Made by a program: the position numbers and the translations under genes. The notes below the pieces were generated by a model that was given only the letters and a program-made list of their open reading frames with translations, was not told where the DNA came from and searched no databases. A stretch of DNA of 64,000 bases from SZAS-103 sp964449135 (GTDB taxonomy: Bacteria > Pseudomonadota > Gammaproteobacteria > Xanthomonadales > Xanthomonadaceae): assembly GCA_964449135.1 (NCBI GenBank), contig CAYUXZ010000008.1:1-64000 (forward strand), written 5' to 3'. Below, in pieces: positions 43,656-51,909 of the stretch. Each line of letters begins with the position of its first letter. Position 1 is the first letter of the stretch.

Positions 43656-45809
43656 ATGAATACGCAGCTCAGCGAGTCCGTTCCGGTCGGCCCCGAATCG
43701 GTGCCGGACGACGTGCTCGCGCTTGAAGCCAAGCTGCGCGACTATCTTCCGCCCGATCAGGTCGCTGCCGTGCGCCGCGCCTACGCGCTCGGCGCGTCGG
43801 CGCACGCCGGCCAGACCCGCGCCAGCGGCGAGCCTTACATCACCCATCCGGTCGCGGTCGCCTCGATCCTCGCCGACCTGCGCGTGGACGTGGAAACCCT
43901 GTGCGCGGCGATCCTGCACGACGCGCTCGAGGACACTCCGCTCGAACGCCGCGTGCTCGTGGATGCGTTCGGCGAGACCGTGGCCGACCTCGTCGAGGGC
44001 GTCACCAAGCTGGACCGGCTCAAGTTCCGCGACCGCAAGGAAGCCGACGCCGAGAGCTTCCGCAAGATGCTGCTGGCGATGTCGCGCGACCTGCGGGTGA
44101 TCCTGATCAAACTCGCCGACCGCCTGCACAACATGCGCACGCTCGACGCGATGGCGCCGGCGAGCCGCAAGCGCATCGCGCGCGAGACGCTCGACATCTA
44201 CGCGCCGATCGCGCAGCGGCTGGGCATGAACCGCATCCGCAGCGAGTTGCAGGACCTGGGCTTCCGCACGCTGTACCCGAACCGCCATTCGGCGATCCTC
44301 AAGCGCATCCGCAGCCAGCCGGTGGTGCGTCGCGAAGCGATGGCGGTGATCGAGAAGCGTCTGGCCGAGAGGCTCGCCCAGGAAGGCCTGCCGTACCGCC
44401 TCGTTGGCCGCGTGAAGACGCCGTACAGCATCTACAGCAAGATGCGTGGCGAGCACAAATCCTTCGCACAGGTGATGGACGTGTTCGGTTTTCGCGTGAT
44501 CGTGCAGACGGTCAGCCAGTGCTACCAGGCGCTGGGCGTGGTGCACGGCCTGTACAAGCCGCTGGATGCGCGCTTTCGCGACTTCATCGCGATCCCCAAG
44601 GCGAACGGCTACCAGTCGCTGCACACCGTGCTGTTCGGGCCATACGGATCGCCGCTGGAAGTGCAGGTCCGCACCGAGGACATGGACCTGATCGCCGAGC
44701 GCGGAATCGCGGCGCACTGGGCCTACAAGCACGGCGGTACCGGGCCGAACAGCGCGCAGGCGCGCGCGCACGACTGGCTGCGCGGCCTGCTCGAGTCGCA
44801 GCAGTACGCGGGTTCGTCGCTGGAGTTCCTCGAGCACGTCAAGGTCGATCTGTTCCCCGACGAGGTCTATCTGTTCACGCCCAAGGGCGCGATCCTCGCG
44901 CTGCCGCGCAACGCGACCGCGCTGGATTTCGCCTACGCGGTGCACACCGACGTCGGCAACCACGCGGTAGCGGCGCGCGTGGACAAGAAGTTGGTGCCGC
45001 TGCGCACCAAGCTCGCCAGCGGCCAACGCGTGGAGATCATCACCGCGAAATCGGCCGCGCCGCACACGCAGTGGCTGGACTTCGTGGTCTCAAGCAAGGC
45101 GCGCACCGCGATCCGCCATCACCTCAAGCACCTCGAGCACGAGGACGCGGTGGACCTCGGCCACCGCATCCTCGAACGCGCGCTGGAATCGCGCCACGGC
45201 TCGCTCGACAGCGTGCCGCAGGCGGTGCTCGACAAGTACCTAGCGGATCACCGCTACAAGCGGCTCGAGGAACTGCTGTCGGACATCGCGCTCGGCAACC
45301 GCATGCCCGCGCAGGTTGCGCAGGCGCTCGCGCGCGGCGAATCGCACCCAGCGGGGCGCGCGCCGACCGAGGACAACATCCACATCACCGGCGCAGAGCG
45401 CGGCATCATCAGCTACGCGGCCTGCTGCAAGCCGATCCCGGGCGACCCGATCATGGGCCACTTGAGCGCGGGCAAAGGCGTGGTCGTGCACCGGCTCGAA
45501 TGCAACAACGTCGCCGAGTTCCGCAAATCGCCCGAACGCTGGGTCGGCATCGACTGGGACCGCAATGTCGAAGGCGACTACCGCGTCGAGCTGCGCATCG
45601 AGGTCGTCAACAAGCCCGGCGTGCTCGCGCAGGTCGCCGCCGCGGTCGCCGAGGCGAATTCGAACATCGACAGCGTCGAATACCAGGAACGCGATCTTTC
45701 CGCCTCGGTGATGCATTTCGTGATCGAGGTGAAGTCGGTTTCGCACTTGGCCGAGGTGATCGGCAAGATCAAGCGCCTGGCGGTCGTGCAGGACGCGCAG
45801 CGCGTATAG
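43656..45809 (+). CDS. spoT: Bifunctional (p)ppGpp synthetase/hydrolase
   Basis: A 717-residue Rel/Spo protein controlling the stringent response. In order: the HD hydrolase domain with HDALEDT (His at about 88) and RLHNMRTLDA, the synthetase domain with RVKTPYSIYSKM and GYQSLHT (about 318-324), TGS (about 400-460), the helical and Cys-containing CC domain (YAACCKPIPGDPIMG) and the C-terminal ACT domain. The intact HD motif and synthetase residues make a bifunctional enzyme likely. The ATG at 43656 starts the family N-terminus; the frame is open 24 codons upstream. It follows rpoZ after a 216-base spacer with three hairpins. Confidence 0.96.
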   Translation: MNTQLSESVPVGPESVPDDVLALEAKLRDYLPPDQVAAVRRAYALGASAHAGQTRASGEPYITHPVAVASILADLRVDVETLCAAILHDALEDTPLERRVLVDAFGETVADLVEGVTKLDRLKFRDRKEADAESFRKMLLAMSRDLRVILIKLADRLHNMRTLDAMAPASRKRIARETLDIYAPIAQRLGMNRIRSELQDLGFRTLYPNRHSAILKRIRSQPVVRREAMAVIEKRLAERLAQEGLPYRLVGRVKTPYSIYSKMRGEHKSFAQVMDVFGFRVIVQTVSQCYQALGVVHGLYKPLDARFRDFIAIPKANGYQSLHTVLFGPYGSPLEVQVRTEDMDLIAERGIAAHWAYKHGGTGPNSAQARAHDWLRGLLESQQYAGSSLEFLEHVKVDLFPDEVYLFTPKGAILALPRNATALDFAYAVHTDVGNHAVAARVDKKLVPLRTKLASGQRVEIITAKSAAPHTQWLDFVVSSKARTAIRHHLKHLEHEDAVDLGHRILERALESRHGSLDSVPQAVLDKYLADHRYKRLEELLSDIALGNRMPAQVAQALARGESHPAGRAPTEDNIHITGAERGIISYAACCKPIPGDPIMGHLSAGKGVVVHRLECNNVAEFRKSPERWVGIDWDRNVEGDYRVELRIEVVNKPGVLAQVAAAVAEANSNIDSVEYQERDLSASVMHFVIEVKSVSHLAEVIGKIKRLAVVQDAQRV

Positions 45810-45856
45810 CGCGTCGGGTTACACTCGCATCGAAACGCGCCTCGAGAGGGAATTCC

Positions 45857-46240
45857 ATGCTGCGACATCCTGTCTCCACCACCCAGGCACCCGCCGCGAT
45901 CGGCCCGTACAGCCAGGGCATGGTCTGCGGGCGGCTGCTGTTCACCTCCGGCCAGATCCCGCTCGATCCGGAAACGGGGATGCTCGTCACCGGGGACATT
46001 CCCGCGCAGACACGGCGCGTGTTCGACAACCTGCACGCGGTGTGCGTGGCAGCGAATTCGGATTTCAGCCAGGTCGTGCGGGTGGGCATCTACCTCGTCG
46101 ATCTGAACGATTTCGCCGCGGTGAACGCGGTGATGTCCGAATACTTCAATCCGCCGTATCCGGCGCGATCGACGATCGGTGTCGCCGCCCTGCCCAAGGG
46201 CGCGCGCGTGGAGATCGACCTGGTGGTCGCGCTCGATTGA
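45857..46240 (+). CDS. ridA: RidA-family 2-iminobutanoate/2-iminopropanoate deaminase
   Basis: A 127-residue trimeric RidA protein that hydrolyses reactive enamine/imine intermediates made by PLP enzymes. The diagnostic PYPARSTIGVAALPKGARVEID contains the catalytic Arg; the N-terminal AAIGPYSQG motif is intact. GAGAGGG lies upstream of the ATG. Between spoT and recG, its usual place. Confidence 0.95.
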   Translation: MLRHPVSTTQAPAAIGPYSQGMVCGRLLFTSGQIPLDPETGMLVTGDIPAQTRRVFDNLHAVCVAANSDFSQVVRVGIYLVDLNDFAAVNAVMSEYFNPPYPARSTIGVAALPKGARVEIDLVVALD

Positions 46241-46248
46241 TTCGCAAC

Positions 46249-48369
46249 GTGGCGCGCGCGAACCGACGCAAGCCCGCCGCACCCGCGCTGGCGACTGCCG
46301 GCGAAGCGATGCTGTCCGGGCTGGCCGGAGTCGGGCCGCGCGCAGCCGCGAAACTCGCCACGCACGGCCTGCTGCGCGTGCAGGACCTGTGGTTCCATCT
46401 GCCGTTGCGCTACGAGGACCGCACGCGGCTATCGGCGATCCGCGCCTTGCAGCCGGGAATTCCCGCGCAGATCGAGGGCCGTGTCGAAGCCGTCGAACGC
46501 GGCTTCCGTTTCCGCCCGATGCTGCAGGTCGCGGTCGCCGACGATTCGGGCGCGACGCTGGTGCTGCGGTTCTTCCATTTCACCTCGGCGCAGGCCGCGC
46601 AGTTCGCGATCGGTCGGCGCGTGCGCGCCTACGGCACGCCGCGCCCAGGGCGCGTGGGGTTGGAGATCGCGCATCCTTCCTACCGATTTCTCGCCGACAC
46701 CGACGCGACCGACCTGAGCGACCGGCTCGACCCGGTGTATCCGGCCGTCGAAGGCATCGGCGCCGGATCGCTGCGACGCCTGATCGGCCTCGCATTGCAA
46801 CGCTTGCCCACCGCCGCGGAAATCGAGCTGCTGCCCGATCGTGTGCTGTGTCGGCAGCAACTCCCCGATCTGCGCAGCGCGTTGCGGACGGTGCACCAGC
46901 CGAGCGCGGACACCGACCTGCGCCAACTCGCAGCCGGCGTGCACCCGGCGCAACGACGCCTCGCGCTCGAGGAATTGCTTGCCTATCAGCTCAGCCTGCG
47001 CAGGCAGCGAATGGCCGTGCGCCGCCTGGGCGCGCGCGCGATCGTCGCCGAAGATGTCCTTGCGGATGCCTTGCGTACGCGCCTGGGGTTCGCGTTGACG
47101 AAGGCGCAGCAACGTGTACTGCGCGAAATCCATGCGGACATGGCGCGCACCGAGCCGATGCTGCGCCTGCTGCAGGGCGATGTCGGCTCGGGCAAGACCG
47201 TGGTCGCCGCGCTGGCCGCGTTGCGCGCGATCGCGGCCGGGCGCCAGGCCGCGCTGATGGCGCCGACCGAATTGCTGGCCGAGCAGCATCTGGCGACCTT
47301 CCGCGCGTGGCTGGAGCCGCTCGGAATCGCGGTCGTCTGGCTCACCGGAAAACTTGCTGCGCGCGTGCGACGCGATGCGCTCGCGACGATCGCCGACGGC
47401 CGCGCGCAGCTCGTGATCGGCACGCATGCTCTGATGCAGGAAGGTGTCGCGTTCGCCGATCTGGGGCTGGCGATCGTGGACGAACAGCATCGCTTCGGCG
47501 TGCACCAGCGGCTCGCGTTGCGCGATAAAGGCAACGATGGCGAGCGGGTGCCGCATCAACTCGTGATGACCGCGACGCCGATCCCGCGCACGCTGGCGAT
47601 GACCGCCTACGCCGATCTTGATGTCTCGGTGATCGACGAGCTGCCACCCGGGCGTACGCCGGTGCAGACCGTCGCCACGAGTGCCGAGCGGCGTGCGGAG
47701 CTGATCGAACGCATCCGCGTCGCCTGCTCGGAAGGACGTCAGGCGTACTGGGTGTGCACGGTCATCGACGACAGCGACGAGATCCAGGCGCAATCGGCCA
47801 CGGCGCTTCATGCCCAGCTCGTGCAGCAATTGCCCGGATTGCGCATCGGCTTCGTGCACGGACGGATGAAACCTGCGGAAAAGCAGGCGACGATGCGTGC
47901 GTTCAAGGACGGCGAACTCGACCTGCTGGTCGCGACCACGGTGATCGAGGTGGGCGTGGACGTGCCGCGCGCGAGCCTGATGGTGATCGAAAACGCCGAA
48001 CGTCTGGGGCTGGCGCAGTTGCACCAGCTGCGCGGACGGGTGGGACGCGGTGCCGAGGTTTCCACCTGCGTCTTGCTCTACCAGCCGCCGCTGTCGGCGA
48101 TGGCGAAGGCGCGGCTGGACACGCTGCGCAGCACGAACGACGGCTTCGTGATTGCGCAAAAGGATCTCGAGCTGCGCGGACCCGGCGAACTGCTGGGCAC
48201 GCGCCAGACCGGACTTGCGCAGTTCCGCGTCGCCGACCTGGTCCGCGACGCGCCGCTGCTTCCGCCGGTGCAGGCTTTGGCCGATGATCTGCTGCGCAAG
48301 GATCCCGCGCGCGCCGACCGGCTGGTCGCGCGTTGGATCGGCGGCGCCGAGCGCTACGCGGGCGTGTGA
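46249..48369 (+). CDS. recG: ATP-dependent DNA helicase RecG
   Basis: A superfamily-2 helicase of about 706 residues that remodels stalled forks and Holliday junctions. An N-terminal wedge domain (LSGLAGVGPRAAAKLATHGL, LPLRYEDRT) precedes helicase motifs: P-loop GDVGSGKT (about 310), DEQH in IVDEQHRFG (about 410), TATPIPRTLAM, and VIEVGVDVPRA with QLRGRVGR. The start is ambiguous: GTG 46249 gives 20 residues before the conserved MLSGLAG, while ATG 46309 begins exactly there. Neither has a clear ribosome-binding site. The gene follows ridA by eight bases. Confidence 0.95.
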   Translation: MARANRRKPAAPALATAGEAMLSGLAGVGPRAAAKLATHGLLRVQDLWFHLPLRYEDRTRLSAIRALQPGIPAQIEGRVEAVERGFRFRPMLQVAVADDSGATLVLRFFHFTSAQAAQFAIGRRVRAYGTPRPGRVGLEIAHPSYRFLADTDATDLSDRLDPVYPAVEGIGAGSLRRLIGLALQRLPTAAEIELLPDRVLCRQQLPDLRSALRTVHQPSADTDLRQLAAGVHPAQRRLALEELLAYQLSLRRQRMAVRRLGARAIVAEDVLADALRTRLGFALTKAQQRVLREIHADMARTEPMLRLLQGDVGSGKTVVAALAALRAIAAGRQAALMAPTELLAEQHLATFRAWLEPLGIAVVWLTGKLAARVRRDALATIADGRAQLVIGTHALMQEGVAFADLGLAIVDEQHRFGVHQRLALRDKGNDGERVPHQLVMTATPIPRTLAMTAYADLDVSVIDELPPGRTPVQTVATSAERRAELIERIRVACSEGRQAYWVCTVIDDSDEIQAQSATALHAQLVQQLPGLRIGFVHGRMKPAEKQATMRAFKDGELDLLVATTVIEVGVDVPRASLMVIENAERLGLAQLHQLRGRVGRGAEVSTCVLLYQPPLSAMAKARLDTLRSTNDGFVIAQKDLELRGPGELLGTRQTGLAQFRVADLVRDAPLLPPVQALADDLLRKDPARADRLVARWIGGAERYAGV

Positions 48370-48398
48370 AGGCATTTTTTCGGAGAGGGATTTCGGGC

Positions 48399-49340
48399 AT
48401 GAGCGAACGCATACCTCTGCTGATCGACACCGACCCCGGCGTGGACGACGCGCTGGCGCTGTTGATCGCGTTTTCCGATCCGCGCCACGAAGTCGTGGGC
48501 CTGAGCATCGCGGCGGGCAACGTCGGTCTGCCGCACACCGTCGCGAACGCGCTCAAGCTCTGCGAAGTCGCCGGCGTCGACGTGCCCGTGCATCCGGGCT
48601 GCCCGGTGCCGCTGGTCTGCGAAGCGGCCGATGCGGCCTATGTGCATGGCAAGGACGGTTTTGGCGATACCCACTACGTACCGGCAAAACGACTCGCCGA
48701 TCCGGAAGCCGCCGCGCTGGCGATCGTGCGGCTCGCGCGCGAACACGAAGGACGTCTGCTGCTGGTCACGATCGCACCACTGACCAATGTCGCGCTGGCC
48801 TTGCGACTCGATCCGGAATTGCCCCGGCGCATCGCGCGGCTGGTGGTGATGGGCGGTGCGGTGAACGGGCGCGGCAACACCAGCGTGCCCGCGGAGTTCA
48901 ACGTCGGCTTCGATCCGGAGGCCGCGCACATCGTCTTCGAAGCGTTCCCGGAATTCGATCTCGTGGATTGGGAAACCACGCTCGCGCACGGTTTCGCGCA
49001 CTCGGACTTCGAGACCTGGCTTGCGGCAGGCGATGAGCGGGCAGGTTTCTATGATGCGATTTCCAGATACACCCGGGCCTGGGCCGGCGAACGCCGCGGC
49101 TCGAATTGGCATTCGGCCGACGCGTTGGCAATGGCGGTCGCGCTCGATCCCGAGCACGTCCTCGAGTCCGCCCAGCGCGCGATCGGGGTGGAGCTGAGCG
49201 GCGCGCTGACCCGTGGCGCGACGGTCGTGGACTGGCTGCAGCGTGGAGGGCGCCCGGGAAAGGCGCGAATCGTCCAGCGCTACGACCAGCGACATTTCGA
49301 GGTCCTGGTGCGACGGGCGCTGGGCGTTGCCAACGGGTGA
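48399..49340 (+). CDS. Inosine-uridine-type nucleoside hydrolase
   Basis: A 313-residue nucleoside N-ribohydrolase. The calcium-binding DTDPGVDDALAL is at residues 9-20, followed by TIAPLTNVALAL, the MGGAV motif, EFNVGFDPEAA and the distal Asp of HSADALAMA. It has no signal peptide, so it salvages ribonucleosides in the cytosol. Base preference (pyrimidine, purine or both) cannot be determined from motifs alone. GAGAGG lies upstream of the ATG, and the gene starts 29 bases after recG. Confidence 0.93.
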   Translation: MSERIPLLIDTDPGVDDALALLIAFSDPRHEVVGLSIAAGNVGLPHTVANALKLCEVAGVDVPVHPGCPVPLVCEAADAAYVHGKDGFGDTHYVPAKRLADPEAAALAIVRLAREHEGRLLLVTIAPLTNVALALRLDPELPRRIARLVVMGGAVNGRGNTSVPAEFNVGFDPEAAHIVFEAFPEFDLVDWETTLAHGFAHSDFETWLAAGDERAGFYDAISRYTRAWAGERRGSNWHSADALAMAVALDPEHVLESAQRAIGVELSGALTRGATVVDWLQRGGRPGKARIVQRYDQRHFEVLVRRALGVANG

Positions 49341-49341
49341 G

Positions 49342-49371
49342 TTGCGGATAGACCTCTGATTTGGCTAGAAT
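49342..49371 (+). promoter_or_regulatory. Candidate promoter of rpmE2
   Basis: TTGCGG, an 18-base spacer and TAGAAT (five of six matches to the -10 consensus) end 36 bases before the rpmE2 ATG. The -35 match is weak. No clear Zur palindrome is visible in the short leader. Confidence 0.4.
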
Positions 49372-49407
49372 GATCGTCTTTTCCCGCCCATTCGCAAGGC
49401 GAGTTCC

Positions 49408-49650
49408 ATGAAAGCCGATATCCATCCGAACTACCGTCCGGTCGTGTTCCAGGACGTCACCTCCGATTTCGCGTTCCTGACCCGCTCGACGCTGGCGAGC
49501 AAGGAAACGATCAAGTGGGAAGACGGGCAGGAATACCCGCTGATCAAGATCGAAGTGTCCTCGCACTCGCACCCGTTCTACACGGGCAAGCAGAAGATGA
49601 TGGACACCAGCGGCCGCGTCGATCGCTTCCGCAAGCGTTACCAGAAGTAA
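49408..49650 (+). CDS. rpmE2: 50S ribosomal protein L31 type B
   Basis: An 80-residue type B L31 (MKADIHPNYRPVVFQDV, SSHSHPFYTGKQ, DRFRKRY). It lacks the four zinc-binding cysteines of the A type, so it is the zinc-independent version that in other bacteria replaces the zinc form when zinc is scarce. No A-type L31 gene is seen in this window. Confidence 0.96.
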   Translation: MKADIHPNYRPVVFQDVTSDFAFLTRSTLASKETIKWEDGQEYPLIKIEVSSHSHPFYTGKQKMMDTSGRVDRFRKRYQK

Positions 49651-49657
49651 GCGTCTG

Positions 49658-49683
49658 CGCGCGGCCGCAACGGCGGCCGCGCG
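49658..49683 (+). terminator. GC-rich hairpin after rpmE2
   Basis: An 11-bp perfect stem (CGCGCGGCCGC with GCGGCCGCGCG) and a four-base loop begin eight bases after the rpmE2 stop. There is no T tract, so termination may be incomplete. Confidence 0.5.
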
Positions 49684-49749
49684 ACTCCAGGTTCGTGATC
49701 GCAGTCGCGATCCATCGAGCCGGCAGCACTGCCGATCGCGTAGTGGCTG

Positions 49750-49758
49750 TGTGATAAT
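49750..49758 (+). promoter_or_regulatory. Candidate extended -10 promoter for gltA
   Basis: TGTGATAAT matches the extended -10 consensus (TGn followed by a five-of-six TATAAT). It lies 99 bases before the gltA GTG start. No -35 element is recognisable. Confidence 0.4.
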
Positions 49759-49856
49759 TCTTCCTTGAAAGAACTGCGCCGATGAGCGGCCTTGAGTCGC
49801 CGGTGGAGCTTCCCCCGACGAGCGCGTCTGCGCCTGGTTCAAGCAAGGAGATGCCC

Positions 49857-51152
49857 GTGTCCGATTCCAAGAGCGTGACGGTCAGCGATGCCGGCTCCGG
49901 CAAGTCGGTGGAACTGCCGCTGATCCCCGGAACGATCGGTCCGTCCTGCATCGACATCGGCAAGCTGCCCGCCGCGACCGGACATTTCACCTACGACCAG
50001 GGCTTCATCGCGACCGCGAGCTGCAAGTCGGCGATCACCTACATCGACGGCGACGCGGGCGTGCTGCTGTACCGCGGCTACCCGATCGAACAGCTGGCCA
50101 AGCACTCCAACTTCCTCGAAGTCGCCTACCTGCTGATGAATGGCGAGTTGCCGGGCGCGGCCGAATTCGCGAAGTTCGAACACGAGGTCACGCATCACAC
50201 GATGATGCACGAGGCCTTCCGCAACTTCCTCTACGGTTTCCGCCACGACGCGCACCCGATGGCGATGCTCTGCGGCATGGTCGGCTCGCTGGCCGCGTTC
50301 TACCACGACGGCCTCGACCTCGAAGACCCGCAGCAGCGCCGCCTCGCGGCGATCCGCCTGCTCGCGAAAGTGCCGACGATCGCCGCGGCCTGCTACCGCT
50401 ACTCGATCGGCTGGCCGATCCGTTATCCGCGCAACAACCTCGAATACGTGGACCGCTTCCTGCACATGATGTTCGAGGTGCCGAGCGAGCCGCTGATGCT
50501 CAATCCGGTGGTCGCCAAGGCGCTGGACCTGCTGTTCATCCTGCACGCCGACCACGAACAGAACGCCTCGACCTCGACGGTGCGGCTGGTCGGTTCGACC
50601 GGCGCGAATCCCTACGCCTGCGTCGCCGCGGGCGTCGCGGCGCTCTGGGGGCCGGCACACGGCGGCGCCAACGAGGCGGTGCTACGAATGCTTGCCGAGA
50701 TCGGCAAGCCGTCCGAAGTGGGCAAGGCGGTCGAAAGGGCCAAGGACAAGGCCTCGGGTTTCCGACTGATGGGATTCGGCCACCGCGTCTACAAGAACTT
50801 CGATCCGCGCGCGACGATCATCCGCGAGATGACCCACAAGGTGCTCGCCGAGCTCGGCGTCAACGATCCGATGCTCGAGATCGCGCTCAAGCTCGAGGAA
50901 GCCGCGCTCAAGGACGAGTACTTCATCGCGCGCAAGCTCTATCCGAACGTGGATTTCTACTCGGGCATCATCTACAAGGCGCTCAACATCCCGACCGAGA
51001 TGTTCACGGTGATGTTCGCGATCGCGCGCACCGCGGGCTGGGTCGCGCACTGGCTCGAACAGAGCGCCGAGGCCGACGCCAAGATCGGCAGGCCGCGCCA
51101 GGTCTATGTCGGCGCGACCCCGCGCGACTACGTGGCGATCTCCTCGCGCTGA
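49857..51152 (+). CDS. gltA: Citrate synthase
   Basis: A 431-residue type II (hexameric, NADH-sensitive class) citrate synthase. The catalytic set is visible: ADHEQNAST (His), GFGHRVYKNFDPRA (His and Arg) and YPNVDFYSG (Asp). The start is decided by the ribosome-binding site: AGGAG directly abuts the ATG at 49851 but sits six bases before the GTG at 49857, so GTG is used. An open frame from 49782 is longer but not family-like. Monocistronic by its flanks. Confidence 0.96.
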   Translation: MSDSKSVTVSDAGSGKSVELPLIPGTIGPSCIDIGKLPAATGHFTYDQGFIATASCKSAITYIDGDAGVLLYRGYPIEQLAKHSNFLEVAYLLMNGELPGAAEFAKFEHEVTHHTMMHEAFRNFLYGFRHDAHPMAMLCGMVGSLAAFYHDGLDLEDPQQRRLAAIRLLAKVPTIAAACYRYSIGWPIRYPRNNLEYVDRFLHMMFEVPSEPLMLNPVVAKALDLLFILHADHEQNASTSTVRLVGSTGANPYACVAAGVAALWGPAHGGANEAVLRMLAEIGKPSEVGKAVERAKDKASGFRLMGFGHRVYKNFDPRATIIREMTHKVLAELGVNDPMLEIALKLEEAALKDEYFIARKLYPNVDFYSGIIYKALNIPTEMFTVMFAIARTAGWVAHWLEQSAEADAKIGRPRQVYVGATPRDYVAISSR

Positions 51153-51160
51153 ACATTCGC

Positions 51161-51187
51161 GACCCGCGCCGGTTCGCGGCGCGGGTC
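51161..51187. terminator. Hairpin shared by convergent gltA and the next gene
   Basis: A 10-bp perfect stem (GACCCGCGCC with GGCGCGGGTC) and a 7-base loop lie in the 33-base gap between the convergent stops; the right arm touches the stop codon of the minus-strand gene. No T tract on either strand. Confidence 0.45.
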
Positions 51188-51839
51188 AGCCCAACGGATC
51201 GTCGAGCAGGTCCTGCAGCGCGGACAGCGATGCGCGCCGCATCGGTTTCTCGCCGATGCGATCCAGCGGCGCCTGCCGCAGCGCGTCGCGCGGCAGCACG
51301 GTGAGGTCGAAGGGCAGGAAGTCGGCGGCGAACAGCCACACGGTCGCCTCGATCGCCCGATCGCGATCCAGTCGCACGCGCCGGCTCGACGACTCGGCGG
51401 GGATGGCGTGCTCGGCGAGGAAGCGCGCGACGCGCTCGGGCTCGTCGGTGTACAGGTGCAGGCAGACCGCCGAATGCGCGTCGGCGCTGCCCTCGAGCAC
51501 CGCGCCGACCAGGCGCGGCTCGAATTCGGCGAAGAACGTCAGCGCACGCGCGGCGGCTTCGCGGCGTTCGCGCAACAACTGCGGCTGCGACTCCGCGAGG
51601 AACAGCCGCTGGTAGTCGCGCAACGCGTCCTGGATCTCGCTGTTGCGCGGCAGGCTGGCGTCGTCGTGGATGCCCAACCGGTGCGCGGCCTTGCGCTTGG
51701 CGAGGTGGAAGTCGCGGATGCCGCCTTCGCTGATCAGACGCGCGGCCTCGATCGCAAGGCGCTGGCGGCGTTCGCGGGTGCGCGTTTCCGTATGGGTGGC
51801 GGCGTGGGCATGTCGGGTCGAGGCGGGGGCGTGTCGCAT
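51186..51839 (-). CDS. Conserved-looking protein, possible nucleotidyltransferase fold
   Basis: A 217-residue protein I cannot assign firmly. The first half is basic and helical (RTRERRQRLAIEAARLISEGG). At residues about 110-130 it has GAVLEGSADAHSAVCLHLY, and further on ATVWLFAADFLPFDLTVLP; this Gly-x-x-x-x-Gly then HxxV-x-L-H-L-Y layout followed by a later acidic strand is what a divergent pol-beta-type nucleotidyltransferase would show, though the usual Asp-x-Asp pair is not clear. GGAGG seven bases before the ATG at 51839 fixes the start. Convergent with gltA and downstream of PBP1A. Confidence 0.6.
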   Translation of the reverse strand: MRHAPASTRHAHAATHTETRTRERRQRLAIEAARLISEGGIRDFHLAKRKAAHRLGIHDDASLPRNSEIQDALRDYQRLFLAESQPQLLRERREAAARALTFFAEFEPRLVGAVLEGSADAHSAVCLHLYTDEPERVARFLAEHAIPAESSSRRVRLDRDRAIEATVWLFAADFLPFDLTVLPRDALRQAPLDRIGEKPMRRASLSALQDLLDDPLG

Positions 51840-51909
51840 GGGCGGCCTCCGGAGCATCACGACCTGCGCAACGAGCGTCGCGCCGGGGCCGCCATCGGGG
51901 CGGCCGGGG

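Noticed and set aside
42876..45065. 729-codon open frame opposite rpoZ and spoT
   Set aside because: Antisense to conserved genes; high-GC shadow.
49782..49856. Upstream ATG codons for gltA
   Set aside because: The ribosome-binding site AGGAG is correctly spaced only for the GTG at 49857, and the residues before it do not resemble citrate synthase.
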